Of a DNA stretch of 64,000 bases, positions 17,974 through 25,867 are shown one piece after another. The first letter of the stretch is position 1. Every line of letters starts with the position of its first letter. The notes beneath the pieces were generated by a model. The model made no database searches. It saw only the letters and a list, made by a program, of their open reading frames with translations, and had not been told where the DNA came from. A program made the position numbers and the translations under genes. The stretch covers positions 139,819 to 203,818 of the forward strand of contig JBAZKM010000004.1 of the NCBI GenBank assembly GCA_041650805.1. Direction: 5' to 3'. The DNA comes from Candidatus Omnitrophota bacterium. GTDB taxonomy: Bacteria > Omnitrophota > Gorgyraeia > 2-01-FULL-45-10.

Positions 17974-18972
17974 ATGAACAGAAAAGCGTTGACGTTATTA
18001 TCCGGAGGGCTTGACAGCATTCTGGCCACAAAACTCATGCTTGAGCAGGGGATAGCTGTCGAGGCGATAAATTTTCTTACCGTATTCTGCACGTGCACCA
18101 ATAAGGGGTGCCAGCATGCGGCGACAAAAGCGGCAGAGACGCTTGGTATACCTCTAAAAGTTCTTAATATCACGGAAGAGTATCTGGGAATAATAAAGAA
18201 CCCGAAGCACGGGTATGGGTCGAATATGAACCCCTGTATAGACTGCAGGATATTCATATTCAGGAAAGCTAAAGAGTACATGAAGGAAGTCGGGGCGTCC
18301 TTCATCGTCACGGGAGAAGTGCTGGGCGAAAGGCCGATGTCCCAGAGGCGGGATGCGATACTCCTGATAGAGAAGGAGGCGGGCCTCAAGGGGCTTATCG
18401 TGCGGCCGCTTTCGGCAAAGCTCTTCGCGCCTACGATACCCGAGACGGAAGGGATAGTGGACAGGGAGAAGCTGCTGGATATATCCGGCCGTAGCCGCAA
18501 GCCTCAGATAGGCCTCGCCAAAGAGTTCGGCATAAACGACTATCCCTGCCCGGCCGGCGGGTGTCTCCTGACGGACCCGGGATTTGCCAAGCGCATCAAA
18601 GACCTGATGGTCCACGATTCCCTCACGCTTGACAATGTGCGGCTCCTGAAATTCGGGCGCCATTTCCGGCTCTCGCCGAATGTCAAACTGATAATAGGAA
18701 GGGACGAAAAGGAGAATGCCATCCTGGAGGCGCAGGTCCGGCCCGGTGATATATGTTTAAAGCTGAAAGATCGCCAAGGCCCATTTTCTGTTTTAAGAGG
18801 AAACGCGGATAAGACCATGATAGATCATGCAGCGTCGATAGTCGCTCATCATACAAAATTTAAGAAAGAAGGATCCGTCGGGGTCGTGTGCCGGGTCTTG
18901 CCGTCCCCGGAGCATGCCACCGTGTATGTTAAGCCCGCGGCGATACAGGAGGTAGAAAAAGTCAGGATATAA
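17974..18972 (+). CDS. PP-loop ATPase, tRNA-thiolation-like (MnmA/ThiI-related)
   Basis: The N-terminal PP-loop LLSGGLDSILAT (SGGLDS at residues 10-15) binds ATP for adenylation of a base. Cysteine pairs NPCIDC (C88, C91) and YPCPAGGC further on are placed like the sulfur-handling Cys residues of tRNA thiouridylases. The C-terminal third (LKFGRHFRLSPNVKLIIGRDE) resembles the NFACT-R/DUF814 RNA-binding-like segment. Proteins with this architecture are often annotated as tRNA 2-thiouridylase-like, although canonical MnmA and ThiI domains are not complete. ATG 17974 is preferred over TTG 17959. Probably co-transcribed with the ABC exporter, 11 bases upstream. Confidence 0.65.
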   Translation: MNRKALTLLSGGLDSILATKLMLEQGIAVEAINFLTVFCTCTNKGCQHAATKAAETLGIPLKVLNITEEYLGIIKNPKHGYGSNMNPCIDCRIFIFRKAKEYMKEVGASFIVTGEVLGERPMSQRRDAILLIEKEAGLKGLIVRPLSAKLFAPTIPETEGIVDREKLLDISGRSRKPQIGLAKEFGINDYPCPAGGCLLTDPGFAKRIKDLMVHDSLTLDNVRLLKFGRHFRLSPNVKLIIGRDEKENAILEAQVRPGDICLKLKDRQGPFSVLRGNADKTMIDHAASIVAHHTKFKKEGSVGVVCRVLPSPEHATVYVKPAAIQEVEKVRI

Positions 18973-18976
18973 GGCG

Positions 18977-19534
18977 ATGAATATAATAAAACAAAGATAC
19001 ATGTATGAAAGATCGGATTTTTCCGGCAAAAAAATTTTGGACTTAGGATGCGGAAATAGAAAGTTCGAAAAAGCCACGGGTGTCGATCGCAGCCCCAATA
19101 CGGCAGCAGATATAATCCATGACCTGGATATTTTCCCGTACCCTATAGAAGACGACACGTTCGATATCGTGATCTGCAGGCATTCGATAGAGCATATATT
19201 GTATATATGTAAAGCCATGGAGGAGATATACCGTATTACAAGGCCTAACGGGTCTGTCATCATCGTCTATCCTCATTTTTCTGCTATAGGATGTTATTCG
19301 GAACCGGAACATTTTCACGCTCTTTCGTACTCGGCATTCGAGTTCTTCTGTAATACCAACAGGTATAAGACCAGATTCGAAATATCGAAAAGGAGGATCT
19401 ATTTCGGAGGCGGTTTCAAAACAATTTCAGGGGTCGAATGGCTTGTCAATAGGTTCCCCAGGCTGTACGATGCGCATCTAAGCCATACGCTTCCGGCATC
19501 CAGCGTGGAGGTTTGGTTAAAAGCCGTCAAATAG
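18977..19534 (+). CDS. Class I SAM-dependent methyltransferase
   Basis: Short (185 residues) methyltransferase with motif I KKILDLGCGNRKF, the acidic residue that follows (GVDRS), FDIVICRHSIEHI as motif IV and GSVIIVYPHFSAIG after it. The layout matches Methyltransf_11-type enzymes that act on small molecules, lipids or glycans. It starts 4 bases after the PP-loop gene and closes the transcription unit; a strong promoter for the next operon follows. Substrate unknown, possibly a surface sugar given the 19 kb of glycan genes before it. Confidence 0.75.
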   Translation: MNIIKQRYMYERSDFSGKKILDLGCGNRKFEKATGVDRSPNTAADIIHDLDIFPYPIEDDTFDIVICRHSIEHILYICKAMEEIYRITRPNGSVIIVYPHFSAIGCYSEPEHFHALSYSAFEFFCNTNRYKTRFEISKRRIYFGGGFKTISGVEWLVNRFPRLYDAHLSHTLPASSVEVWLKAVK

Positions 19535-19608
19535 ATACCCGCCGACGGCGGACCTATCCCGGGAAAGTTCGAGGAGTATCCCAAAAAAGAAAAAATTAAA
19601 AAAAGTTA

Positions 19609-19636
19609 TTGACAAAAGGGAAAAATAAGGTATAAT
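19609..19636 (+). promoter_or_regulatory. Consensus sigma70 promoter of the Rrf2-cysK operon
   Basis: Perfect TTGACA (19609-19614) and TATAAT (19631-19636) boxes are separated by 16 bases. The region just after the -10 box, CACTACTAAGTC (19637-19648), contains an ACT-N4-AGT dyad overlapping the expected start site. It is a reasonable but unproven site for autoregulation by the Rrf2 protein encoded next. A strong Shine-Dalgarno AGGAGGTGG (19673-19681) precedes the GTG start. Confidence 0.8.
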
Positions 19637-19687
19637 CACTACTAAGTCAATCATATTTATCGTGTTTGTACCAGGAGGTGGACTAAG

Positions 19688-20152
19688 GTGAAGATAAGTT
19701 ATAAAGGAGACTATGCGCTAAAGGCGCTTCTTGGGTTGTCGCTGCGTTATATGGATGATCCCGGCGGGATAGTTTCGATACAGGAGCTCGCGAACGCCGG
19801 TGATATTCCTAAAAAATTCCTGGAGCAGATACTGCTGGTCCTTAAGAAGGGCGGGTTCGTTAAGAGCAAGCGCGGGGTAAAGGGCGGGTTTGTCCTGGCG
19901 AAACCGCCGGGGGATATAACGGTAGGAGAGGTCATACGGTTCATAGAAGGGCCCATAGAGCCTATATCATGTATAGAGGAAGACAGGTACAAAGGATGTA
20001 AGGACCTCGCGAGATGTATATTCAGGGGCTTATGGAAAGAGGTCAGTGACGCGATATCCGCCGTTGTCGATACGGTGACGTTCGAAGAGCTGGCGGTCCG
20101 GCATAAAGAGAAGAAGCTGAACCTGAGATCGGCTTATGAGTATTCAATATAA
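19688..20152 (+). CDS. Rrf2-family transcriptional regulator of sulfur/cysteine operon
   Basis: The 154-residue protein has the Rrf2 winged-helix start MKISYKGDYALKALLGLSL, the recognition region IPKKFLEQILLVLKKGGFVKSKRGVKGGF and the DITVGEVIRFIEGPI linker. Three cysteines (C95, C104, C110) are placed like the Fe-S ligands of IscR and NsrR, so it may sense iron-sulfur or redox state rather than bind CysK as CymR does. GTG start with an excellent ribosome site. It is first in the operon with cysK and the DUF39 gene, whose expression it probably controls together with its own. Confidence 0.9.
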   Translation: MKISYKGDYALKALLGLSLRYMDDPGGIVSIQELANAGDIPKKFLEQILLVLKKGGFVKSKRGVKGGFVLAKPPGDITVGEVIRFIEGPIEPISCIEEDRYKGCKDLARCIFRGLWKEVSDAISAVVDTVTFEELAVRHKEKKLNLRSAYEYSI

Positions 20153-20174
20153 TATAAGATAAGAAGGAGAACAA

Positions 20175-21143
20175 ATGGCAAATAAAAGAGATAAGCTATC
20201 GAGCGGCCGGCATCCCGCGTCAAAGGTAGCGAACGACATAGCGGAGTTGATAGGGAATACGCCTCTCGTGCGCCTCAATCGTATCGTCGCCCCCGGCATG
20301 GCCGAGATACTTGCGAAGATAGAGCGTTTCAACCCGGGCGGCAGCGTCAAGGACAGGATATGCCTTTCAATGATCGAGGATGCGGAGAAGAGAGGATCCA
20401 TCAAGAGAGGCGCGACGATCATAGAGCCGACAAGCGGAAATACCGGGATAGGCCTTGCAATGATAGCGGCTGTAAAAGGCTACAGGTGCGTGCTTACGAT
20501 GCCGGAGACGATGAGCGCGGAACGCATATCGATACTTAAGGCGTACGGCGCAGAGATCGTGCTCACCCCGGGAACTGAGGGCATGAAAGGGGCGATCAAA
20601 AAAGCGGAGGAGCTCCTCACGACGACCCCGAAAAGTTTTATGCCGCAGCAGTTCAAAAATCCGGCAAATCCGGAGATCCACCGTGTATCGACCGCGCAGG
20701 AGATACTTGAAGATACGGACGGAAAGATCGATGCTTTTGTGGCAGGTGTCGGTACGGGAGGGACCATTACAGGAGTGGGAGAAACGTTGAAGAAGCACGA
20801 TCCCGGCATTAAGATCGTAGCGGTTGAGCCGGCCAGGAGCGCCGTCCTTTCCGGCGGGAATGCCGGACCGCATAAGATACAGGGGATAGGTGCAGGGTTC
20901 GTGCCGGATGTCCTGGACCGGAAGGTGATAGACCAGGTCATAACGGTCGACGACAATGACGCGTTCGAGATATCAAAGAGATTGGCTAAAGAGGAAGGGC
21001 TTCTGGTGGGCATATCGAGCGGCGCTGCCGCGTGGGCAGCGCTCAAAGTAGCCGAGACACTGGGCAAGGGAAAGAGGGTAGTTACGCTATTTCCCGATAC
21101 AGGAGAACGCTATTTTTCTTCGGAGAAGAATTTCACAGGTTAA
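20175..21143 (+). CDS. cysK: Cysteine synthase (O-acetylserine sulfhydrylase)
   Basis: The PLP lysine is K59 in [10 protein letters not shown]; the substrate loop is TSGNTGIG, the phosphate cradle [12 protein letters not shown], and [10 protein letters not shown] is near the C-terminus. The enzyme makes cysteine from O-acetylserine and sulfide in the cytosol. Length (322) is normal apart from about 19 extra N-terminal residues before [16 protein letters not shown]. Position directly after an Rrf2 regulator and before a homocysteine-forming DUF39 gene indicates a sulfide-assimilation operon. The downstream DUF39 start follows 23 bases after this stop. Confidence 0.95.
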   Translation: MANKRDKLSSGRHPASKVANDIAELIGNTPLVRLNRIVAPGMAEILAKIERFNPGGSVKDRICLSMIEDAEKRGSIKRGATIIEPTSGNTGIGLAMIAAVKGYRCVLTMPETMSAERISILKAYGAEIVLTPGTEGMKGAIKKAEELLTTTPKSFMPQQFKNPANPEIHRVSTAQEILEDTDGKIDAFVAGVGTGGTITGVGETLKKHDPGIKIVAVEPARSAVLSGGNAGPHKIQGIGAGFVPDVLDRKVIDQVITVDDNDAFEISKRLAKEEGLLVGISSGAAAWAALKVAETLGKGKRVVTLFPDTGERYFSSEKNFTG

Positions 21144-21166
21144 TAAAGAGGAGGCGGCAAAATAAT

Positions 21167-22381
21167 ATGGCTAAGACGATAGGAGAGATAAACGAAAAGA
21201 TAAAGAGCGGCGAGGTGGTGGTCGTGACCGCTGAAGAGGTCATAGACCTGGTCGACAGGAAAGGGCTGAAGGCCGCCGCGCAGGAGGTCGATGTGGTGAC
21301 GACAGGCACATTCGGCCCGATGTGCTCAAGCGGGGCTTATCTTAACCTCGGCCACGCCAAACCAAAGATAAAATTGGGCGGAGGGAAGGTGACGTTGAAC
21401 GGTATCCCGGCATATACCGGGTTCGCGGCCGTCGACATATATATGGGGGCTACCGCCATGTCGGACGAAGACCCGCGCAATAAGGTGTATCCGGGAGAGT
21501 TCAGGTACGGGGGCGCGCACGTGATAGAAGAGCTCGTCGGAGGCAAGGATGTCATCCTCGAAGGGTTCGCATACGGCACCGATTGTTATCCCCGCAAGCA
21601 CATCAAGACATACATAAACATAAATGATGTGAACGAGGCGGTGCTTTTGAACCCGCGTAACTGCTACCAGAACTATAATGTAGCGGTCAACCTGTCCGAT
21701 AAGAAGACCATATATACCTATATGGGCGCACTGAAGCCGGGTCTGGGGAACGCAAACTACTGTTCCGCGGGACAGCTCTCGCCGCTTTTGAAAGACCCGC
21801 ATTATAAGACGATAGGTATCGGGACGAGGATATTCCTGGGCGGCGGGGTAGGATACGTGTATTGGCAGGGGACCCAGCACAATCCTTCGGTAAAGAGAAA
21901 AGATAACGGTGTACCGCAGGCGCCCGCGGGCACGCTGGCAGTCACCGGAGACCTGAAAAAGATGTCCCCGGACTGGCTTGTCGGGACTTCGTTCCAGGGA
22001 TACGGGGTCACACTCACCGTAGGCATAGGTATACCGATACCCATACTGGACGAGGGGATATTGAGATCCGCCGCTGTCAGGGACGAGGACCTGTGGGCGC
22101 AGGTGATAGATTACAGTGAGGACTATCCTAACGGCAAGGTAGGATCATTGGGCGAAGTCAATTACGCCCAGCTTAAGAGCGGTAAGATAACCGTAAAGGG
22201 AAAAGAGGTGTCGACCGCATCTCTCTCAAGCTATCCGAAGGCGGTGGAGATAGCCCAAACGCTGAAGAAGTGGATAAAGGACAGGAAATTCTTCCTGACA
22301 GAATATGTTCAGGCGCTGCCGGGAGCGGATTCGGGGCTTAGCTTTAAGCCGCTCAAGGAAAGACCGGTGAAAGAGGGGTAA
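21167..22381 (+). CDS. L-aspartate semialdehyde sulfurtransferase-like (DUF39) protein
   Basis: DUF39 proteins use persulfide sulfur to convert aspartate semialdehyde to homocysteine in methanogens and some anaerobes. Here the domain fills the whole 404-residue protein: MAKTIGEINEKIKSGEVVVV, TTGTFGPMCSSGAYLNLGH (C53), FAYGTDCYPRKHI (C140), LGGGVGYVYWQGTQHNPS and GIGIPIPILDEG. The two cysteines are likely sulfur carriers. There is no C-terminal CBS pair, and no NIL-ferredoxin partner gene (the reductant module in methanogens) lies nearby. Start ATG 21167 follows AAGAGGAGG; the frame extends upstream into cysK but that part is not conserved. Confidence 0.85.
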   Translation: MAKTIGEINEKIKSGEVVVVTAEEVIDLVDRKGLKAAAQEVDVVTTGTFGPMCSSGAYLNLGHAKPKIKLGGGKVTLNGIPAYTGFAAVDIYMGATAMSDEDPRNKVYPGEFRYGGAHVIEELVGGKDVILEGFAYGTDCYPRKHIKTYININDVNEAVLLNPRNCYQNYNVAVNLSDKKTIYTYMGALKPGLGNANYCSAGQLSPLLKDPHYKTIGIGTRIFLGGGVGYVYWQGTQHNPSVKRKDNGVPQAPAGTLAVTGDLKKMSPDWLVGTSFQGYGVTLTVGIGIPIPILDEGILRSAAVRDEDLWAQVIDYSEDYPNGKVGSLGEVNYAQLKSGKITVKGKEVSTASLSSYPKAVEIAQTLKKWIKDRKFFLTEYVQALPGADSGLSFKPLKERPVKEG

Positions 22382-22387
22382 CTGTAT

Positions 22388-23290
22388 ATGGAACATTTCT
22401 TTCACGTCTTTCTGCACTACCTGTATGAGATCATCCCCGCTCTCGCTATAGGGTTTTTCATAAGCGGCATAGTGCACGAGTGCATACCGGAAGATAAGGT
22501 GCTTAAATATCTGGGGTCCGGCGGGATAAGGCCCATATTCGCTTCGACGATCATAGGCACCCTCCTTCCGGTATGTTGTTGGGGCAGCCTCCCTATAGCG
22601 GTGAGTTTTTACAAAAAAGGCGCCCGGTTGGGACCCATATTGGCGTTCCTGGTGGCCACACCGGCAACGTCCATCAGCGCGCTGATGGTAGCATACAGCG
22701 TCCTGGGCCCACTCTTTGCCGTATATATATTCTTTGCCGTTATAATCATGGGTCTGGTAACAGGCATCATAGGGGACAGGATACCTTATGAGGAGCACAA
22801 AAGGCCCGACAGGATATCGTGTCCTCACTGCGAAATGGATCCGGGTCACGAGCAGTTCCATAAGAAAAAAACATTTGCTCAAAAGACGATCGACGTGCTA
22901 AGATTTGCATATATACAACTCCCGAAGGAGATAGGTCTGGAGCTGATCATCGGTATCCTGCTTGCCGCCGTTGTAGCCACATTCGTTCCTTTAGGCAGGA
23001 TAGTGAAATTGTATCTTGGTGGCTGGCTGGGGTATCTCTTCAGCATAATTTTTGGCATATTCACGTATCTATGCTCTACGGCGAGCGTCCCTCTGGTAGA
23101 CAGCCTTATGAGACAGGGGATGAACCCGGGTGCCGGGATGACGCTCCTTTTGATAGGTCCCGTCACCAGTTACGGCACGATGCTGGTATTGAGAAAAGAA
23201 TACGGCACGAAGGTGCTTGCGGTGTTTCTGGCATCGCTCGTGGTGACCTCTTTATTGCTGGGCCTGGGGTTCCAGTTGGCAGTCCAATAA
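22388..23290 (+). CDS. SO_0444/DUF318-family membrane permease
   Basis: The 300-residue protein has about eight membrane helices with the family hallmark segments IGTLLPVCCWGSLPIAVSFYKKG and LVATPATSISALM in the first half and TASVPLVDSLMRQGMNPGAG in the second. A cytoplasmic loop between the halves contains CPHC, probably metal- or thiol-binding. Relatives are linked to copper/zinc or organoarsenical efflux (SO_0444, ArsP). Inside a cysteine/homocysteine operon, transport of a sulfur species or thiol is an alternative. It starts 6 bases after the DUF39 stop. Confidence 0.8.
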   Translation: MEHFFHVFLHYLYEIIPALAIGFFISGIVHECIPEDKVLKYLGSGGIRPIFASTIIGTLLPVCCWGSLPIAVSFYKKGARLGPILAFLVATPATSISALMVAYSVLGPLFAVYIFFAVIIMGLVTGIIGDRIPYEEHKRPDRISCPHCEMDPGHEQFHKKKTFAQKTIDVLRFAYIQLPKEIGLELIIGILLAAVVATFVPLGRIVKLYLGGWLGYLFSIIFGIFTYLCSTASVPLVDSLMRQGMNPGAGMTLLLIGPVTSYGTMLVLRKEYGTKVLAVFLASLVVTSLLLGLGFQLAVQ

Positions 23291-23305
23291 GATCGGAGGT
23301 ATGGA

Positions 23306-23446
23306 ATGGAAGGGGCAAGGCCCATCTACAAAAAACTTCTCATAATAGCGGTGGTGGTCTATACTATAAGCGTAACTTACATGCTATCGGATATATATCA
23401 TAAAATAGGCCAGATCGAGCACTCACTATGCCATACGGCGCACTGA
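23306..23446 (+). CDS. 46-residue single-span membrane protein
   Basis: A short frame with GGAGG (23295-23299) six bases ahead of ATG 23306 encodes 46 residues: a basic N-terminus, one hydrophobic helix (about residues 11-27, LLIIAVVVYTISVTYM) and a tail ending HSLCHTAH with one Cys and three His. It lies tightly between the permease and the next small gene and in the same direction, so it is probably translated as part of the operon. It may be a small subunit of the permease or a metal/thiol carrier. No family recognised. Confidence 0.6.
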   Translation: MEGARPIYKKLLIIAVVVYTISVTYMLSDIYHKIGQIEHSLCHTAH

Positions 23447-23460
23447 AGAAGGAGGGAAGG

Positions 23461-23682
23461 ATGAAGAAGATTCTCCTGGGGTTATTCATATCTTTGATCG
23501 TGATATCTCTTTTGCTTGCGATCACGAACAGGCCGGCAAAGGCTCAAAACGAGGGCTCTTCGCCCGAAGTATTGAAGAAGCTGGATGAGGTGCTCCGGGC
23601 CCAGAAAGAGGTCCTGGACGGCATCAAGTCGCTCAGGGAAGAGGTGCAGATAGTCAAAATAAGGGTGACACAGCAACAATGA
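23461..23682 (+). CDS. Small exported or anchored coiled-coil protein
   Basis: From ATG 23461 (after AAGGAGGGAAGG) this encodes 73 residues: a signal sequence (KKILLGLFISLIVISLLLA) with a possible cleavage after AKA, then about 45 residues with heptad-like spacing (VLKKLDEVLRAQKEVLDGIK) predicting a coiled coil. The stop overlaps the ccdA start by 4 bases. It may be a periplasmic scaffold for the adjacent CcdA/thioredoxin pair; function unknown. Confidence 0.7.
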   Translation: MKKILLGLFISLIVISLLLAITNRPAKAQNEGSSPEVLKKLDEVLRAQKEVLDGIKSLREEVQIVKIRVTQQQ

Positions 23683-24410
23683 CGGCTACCGGAGACAACG
23701 TTTCTTACATGGTGGCGTTTTCCGCGGGGTTCCTGACATTCCTGTCCCCCTGTCTCCTCCCTTTGATACCGTCTTTCATAGCATATATCACAGGGGTCTC
23801 GTTCAGCGACCTCAGGGATACCGCAAAGAAGGGTGAGGTGAGGAAGAAGACCGTCATCCACTCGCTTCTTTTTATCCTCGGATTTTCCGTGGTATTCGTT
23901 CTCCTGGGCCTCACGGCGACCTTTATAGGAAAACTTCTTTTCGGATATCAAAAGATCATACGTATCGCGGGAGGGGTGCTCATAATGATCTTCGGGGCAT
24001 ACCTGACCGGCATATTACGGCTGGACTTCCTGGCGAAAGAGAGGAGATTCTCGGTTTCAACGAAAGGGGCAAGTTACATCGGCTCGTTCCTTATAGGCGT
24101 GACATTCGCCGCGGCCTGGACGCCGTGCGCAGGGCCGATACTGGGGTCGATACTGGTATTGGCAGGGACGAAGACGGATGTAGTATCCGGGGCAAAGCTC
24201 TTAAGCGTATATTCGCTCGGGATAGCGGCCCCGTTCTTTATGACGGCCCTTCTCGTAAATTCTTTTATAGAATATTTTAAGAAGGTCCAGAAGGTCATCC
24301 GGGTCATAAATATAGTAGGCGGCCTATTCCTGATAATGATCGGAGCCCTCGTCGCGACGAATTATCTTGCCGTGATCTCGGAACGGCTTCTGGGAGCGTT
24401 TACTAAGTAG
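23679..24410 (+). CDS. ccdA: Cytochrome c biogenesis protein CcdA
   Basis: The 243-residue, six-helix protein carries the two redox cysteines of CcdA in SPCLLPLIP (C25) and TPCAGPIL, plus GFSVVFVLLG and GIAAPF of the same family. It moves reducing equivalents from cytoplasmic thioredoxin to periplasmic thiol proteins. The extracytoplasmic partner is probably the TlpA-like lipoprotein encoded next. Neighbouring genes deal with sulfide and Fe-S rather than cytochromes, so it may supply thiol reductant for sulfur metabolism instead of heme lyase. Confidence 0.9.
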   Translation: MTATGDNVSYMVAFSAGFLTFLSPCLLPLIPSFIAYITGVSFSDLRDTAKKGEVRKKTVIHSLLFILGFSVVFVLLGLTATFIGKLLFGYQKIIRIAGGVLIMIFGAYLTGILRLDFLAKERRFSVSTKGASYIGSFLIGVTFAAAWTPCAGPILGSILVLAGTKTDVVSGAKLLSVYSLGIAAPFFMTALLVNSFIEYFKKVQKVIRVINIVGGLFLIMIGALVATNYLAVISERLLGAFTK

Positions 24411-24445
24411 GGTATGGGGTATAGGATAAAAGAGGAGGATGTGAT

Positions 24446-24940
24446 ATGAATATGCGACATATCGGAGTATTATTGATAACGACAGTATTGTTGATGACAG
24501 GCGCATGCGCAAAGAGCGGTGCGATGGAGGCGGGCGAGGCGGCGCCCGATTTCTCCCTCACGGACCTCGACGGCAAAACCTTCAACCTCTCGGATTTTAA
24601 CGGCAAGGTCGTGATCCTCGATTTTTTTGCCCCGTGGTGCCCGCCGTGCAGGGAAGAGATACCGGATTTTATAAAATTGCAGAGCGAATACGGCGATAAG
24701 GGATTCGCAATGGTAGGGGTTGCGCTCGTCAGCCGGGATGAGGCGAAGAGTTTCGCGGAAAAGGCGGGCATAAATTATCCCGTGCTGATCGACGACGGGA
24801 AGGTTAGCGGTAATTACGGCCCGATACGGTCGATACCTACGACGTTCGTTATAGGCAGGGATTCCAAGATATCGAAAATGTATATCGGATATAAGACGAA
24901 AGAGGTATTTGAGAAGGATATACAGGAGTTATTGAAATAG
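24446..24940 (+). CDS. TlpA/ResA-type thioredoxin-fold lipoprotein
   Basis: A lipobox TGAC (Cys21) predicts an outer-facing lipoprotein. The thioredoxin domain starts with APDFSLTDLDGKTFNLSDF, has the active site APWCPPC (C65, C68) and the cis-Pro loop SIPTTFVI. The family reduces disulfides in the periplasm using electrons from CcdA, which is encoded 35 bases upstream. A ribosome site AGAGGAGG precedes the start. Confidence 0.9.
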   Translation: MNMRHIGVLLITTVLLMTGACAKSGAMEAGEAAPDFSLTDLDGKTFNLSDFNGKVVILDFFAPWCPPCREEIPDFIKLQSEYGDKGFAMVGVALVSRDEAKSFAEKAGINYPVLIDDGKVSGNYGPIRSIPTTFVIGRDSKISKMYIGYKTKEVFEKDIQELLK

Positions 24941-24967
24941 ATACTATACAAATCGGAGGTTTTTACA

Positions 24968-25189
24968 ATGAGAGAAAAGGTCGAGAAGGCGTTGTCTAAG
25001 ATCAGGGCGGGGTTACAGCAGGACGGGGGTGACATAGAGCTCGTGAGCGTGGAGAAGGGCGTTGTGAAGGTCCGCCTTAAAGGCGCGTGCTCGGGATGTC
25101 CGATGAGCCAGATGACGCTGACCAATTTTGTCGAGAGCGAACTTAAGCGCGAAGTGCCGGAAGTGAAAAAGGTCGAAGCGGTAATATGA
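24968..25189 (+). CDS. NifU C-terminal (Nfu-like) Fe-S scaffold protein
   Basis: The 73 residues are a stand-alone NifU C-terminal domain: IRAGLQQDGGDIELVSVEKGVVKVRLKGACSGC, cluster-binding C41 and C44 (CSGC), then TLTNFVESELK. Such proteins hold or deliver a 4Fe-4S cluster at a dimer interface. The stop overlaps the next gene, MetV, by 4 bases, so it may supply the cluster of MetV or of the DUF39 enzyme. Excellent ribosome site (GGAGG, 24955-24959). Confidence 0.9.
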   Translation: MREKVEKALSKIRAGLQQDGGDIELVSVEKGVVKVRLKGACSGCPMSQMTLTNFVESELKREVPEVKKVEAVI

Positions 25190-25836
25190 TCATAACGAAA
25201 CAGAAAGAACTGAAAGATATCCTGAAATACCTGGAAGGGCAGACAAGGATATTCCTGATAGGGTGCGGGGAGTGTTCGACGACATGCAAGACGGGCGGGG
25301 AAGAGGATGTCAAAAAGATCAAGGAGGCGCTTGAAAAAGAGGGAAAGACGGTCACCGGATACTGTGTGCCCGAAGCGCCATGTATAGCCGCGAAGGTCAA
25401 ACTGGAACTTGCCAGGAACAGGAAATCGATAGAGTCGTCGGATTCTATCCTGATACTTGCCTGCGGCCTCGGGGCCCAGTCGGTGAAAGAGAACTTAAGG
25501 GCGGAGAAGCAGCTGCACATAGGATGCGACACGCTCTTCATGGGTGCGATAGATTCCGGCGGGGCGTTCCTCGAACGGTGCTCCGCCTGCGGCGACTGTG
25601 TACTGGAACTTACGGCGATGATATGCCCGCTCACCAGGTGCGCGAAGTCTCTCCTTAACGGCCCGTGCGGAGGGCAGGACAAGGGGAAGTGCGAAGTGGA
25701 CAGGAACAGGGACTGCGCATGGATATTGATATATAACGAGCTGAAGAAACAGAACAGATTACACCTCCTGAAAGAGGTGAAGCCGCCGAAAGACCACACG
25801 AAATCCACCAAACCGCGCCAGCACACCGTACAATAG
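25186..25836 (+). CDS. metV: MetV-like methylenetetrahydrofolate reductase C-terminal domain protein
   Basis: The 216-residue protein shows the MTHFR C-terminal (MetV) pattern: GCGECSTTCKTGG, GYCVPEAPC, LACGLGAQSV, LERCSACGDC, and the diagnostic CPLTRCAKSLLNGPCGG followed by KGKCEV. At least twelve cysteines indicate Zn or Fe-S sites. In acetogens MetV partners MetF to make methyl-THF. No metF gene is in the window; here it closes an operon for cysteine and homocysteine synthesis, where methyl-THF would be needed to finish methionine. Confidence 0.85.
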   Translation: MIITKQKELKDILKYLEGQTRIFLIGCGECSTTCKTGGEEDVKKIKEALEKEGKTVTGYCVPEAPCIAAKVKLELARNRKSIESSDSILILACGLGAQSVKENLRAEKQLHIGCDTLFMGAIDSGGAFLERCSACGDCVLELTAMICPLTRCAKSLLNGPCGGQDKGKCEVDRNRDCAWILIYNELKKQNRLHLLKEVKPPKDHTKSTKPRQHTVQ

Positions 25837-25867
25837 GCCGTAGCATACTTATAATATGGGGCCCGGT

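Noticed and set aside
20175..22381. cysK-DUF39 gene fusion suggested by an open frame starting at 21032
   Set aside because: The frame inside cysK is a shadow; a good ribosome site precedes ATG 21167 and DUF39 similarity begins there.
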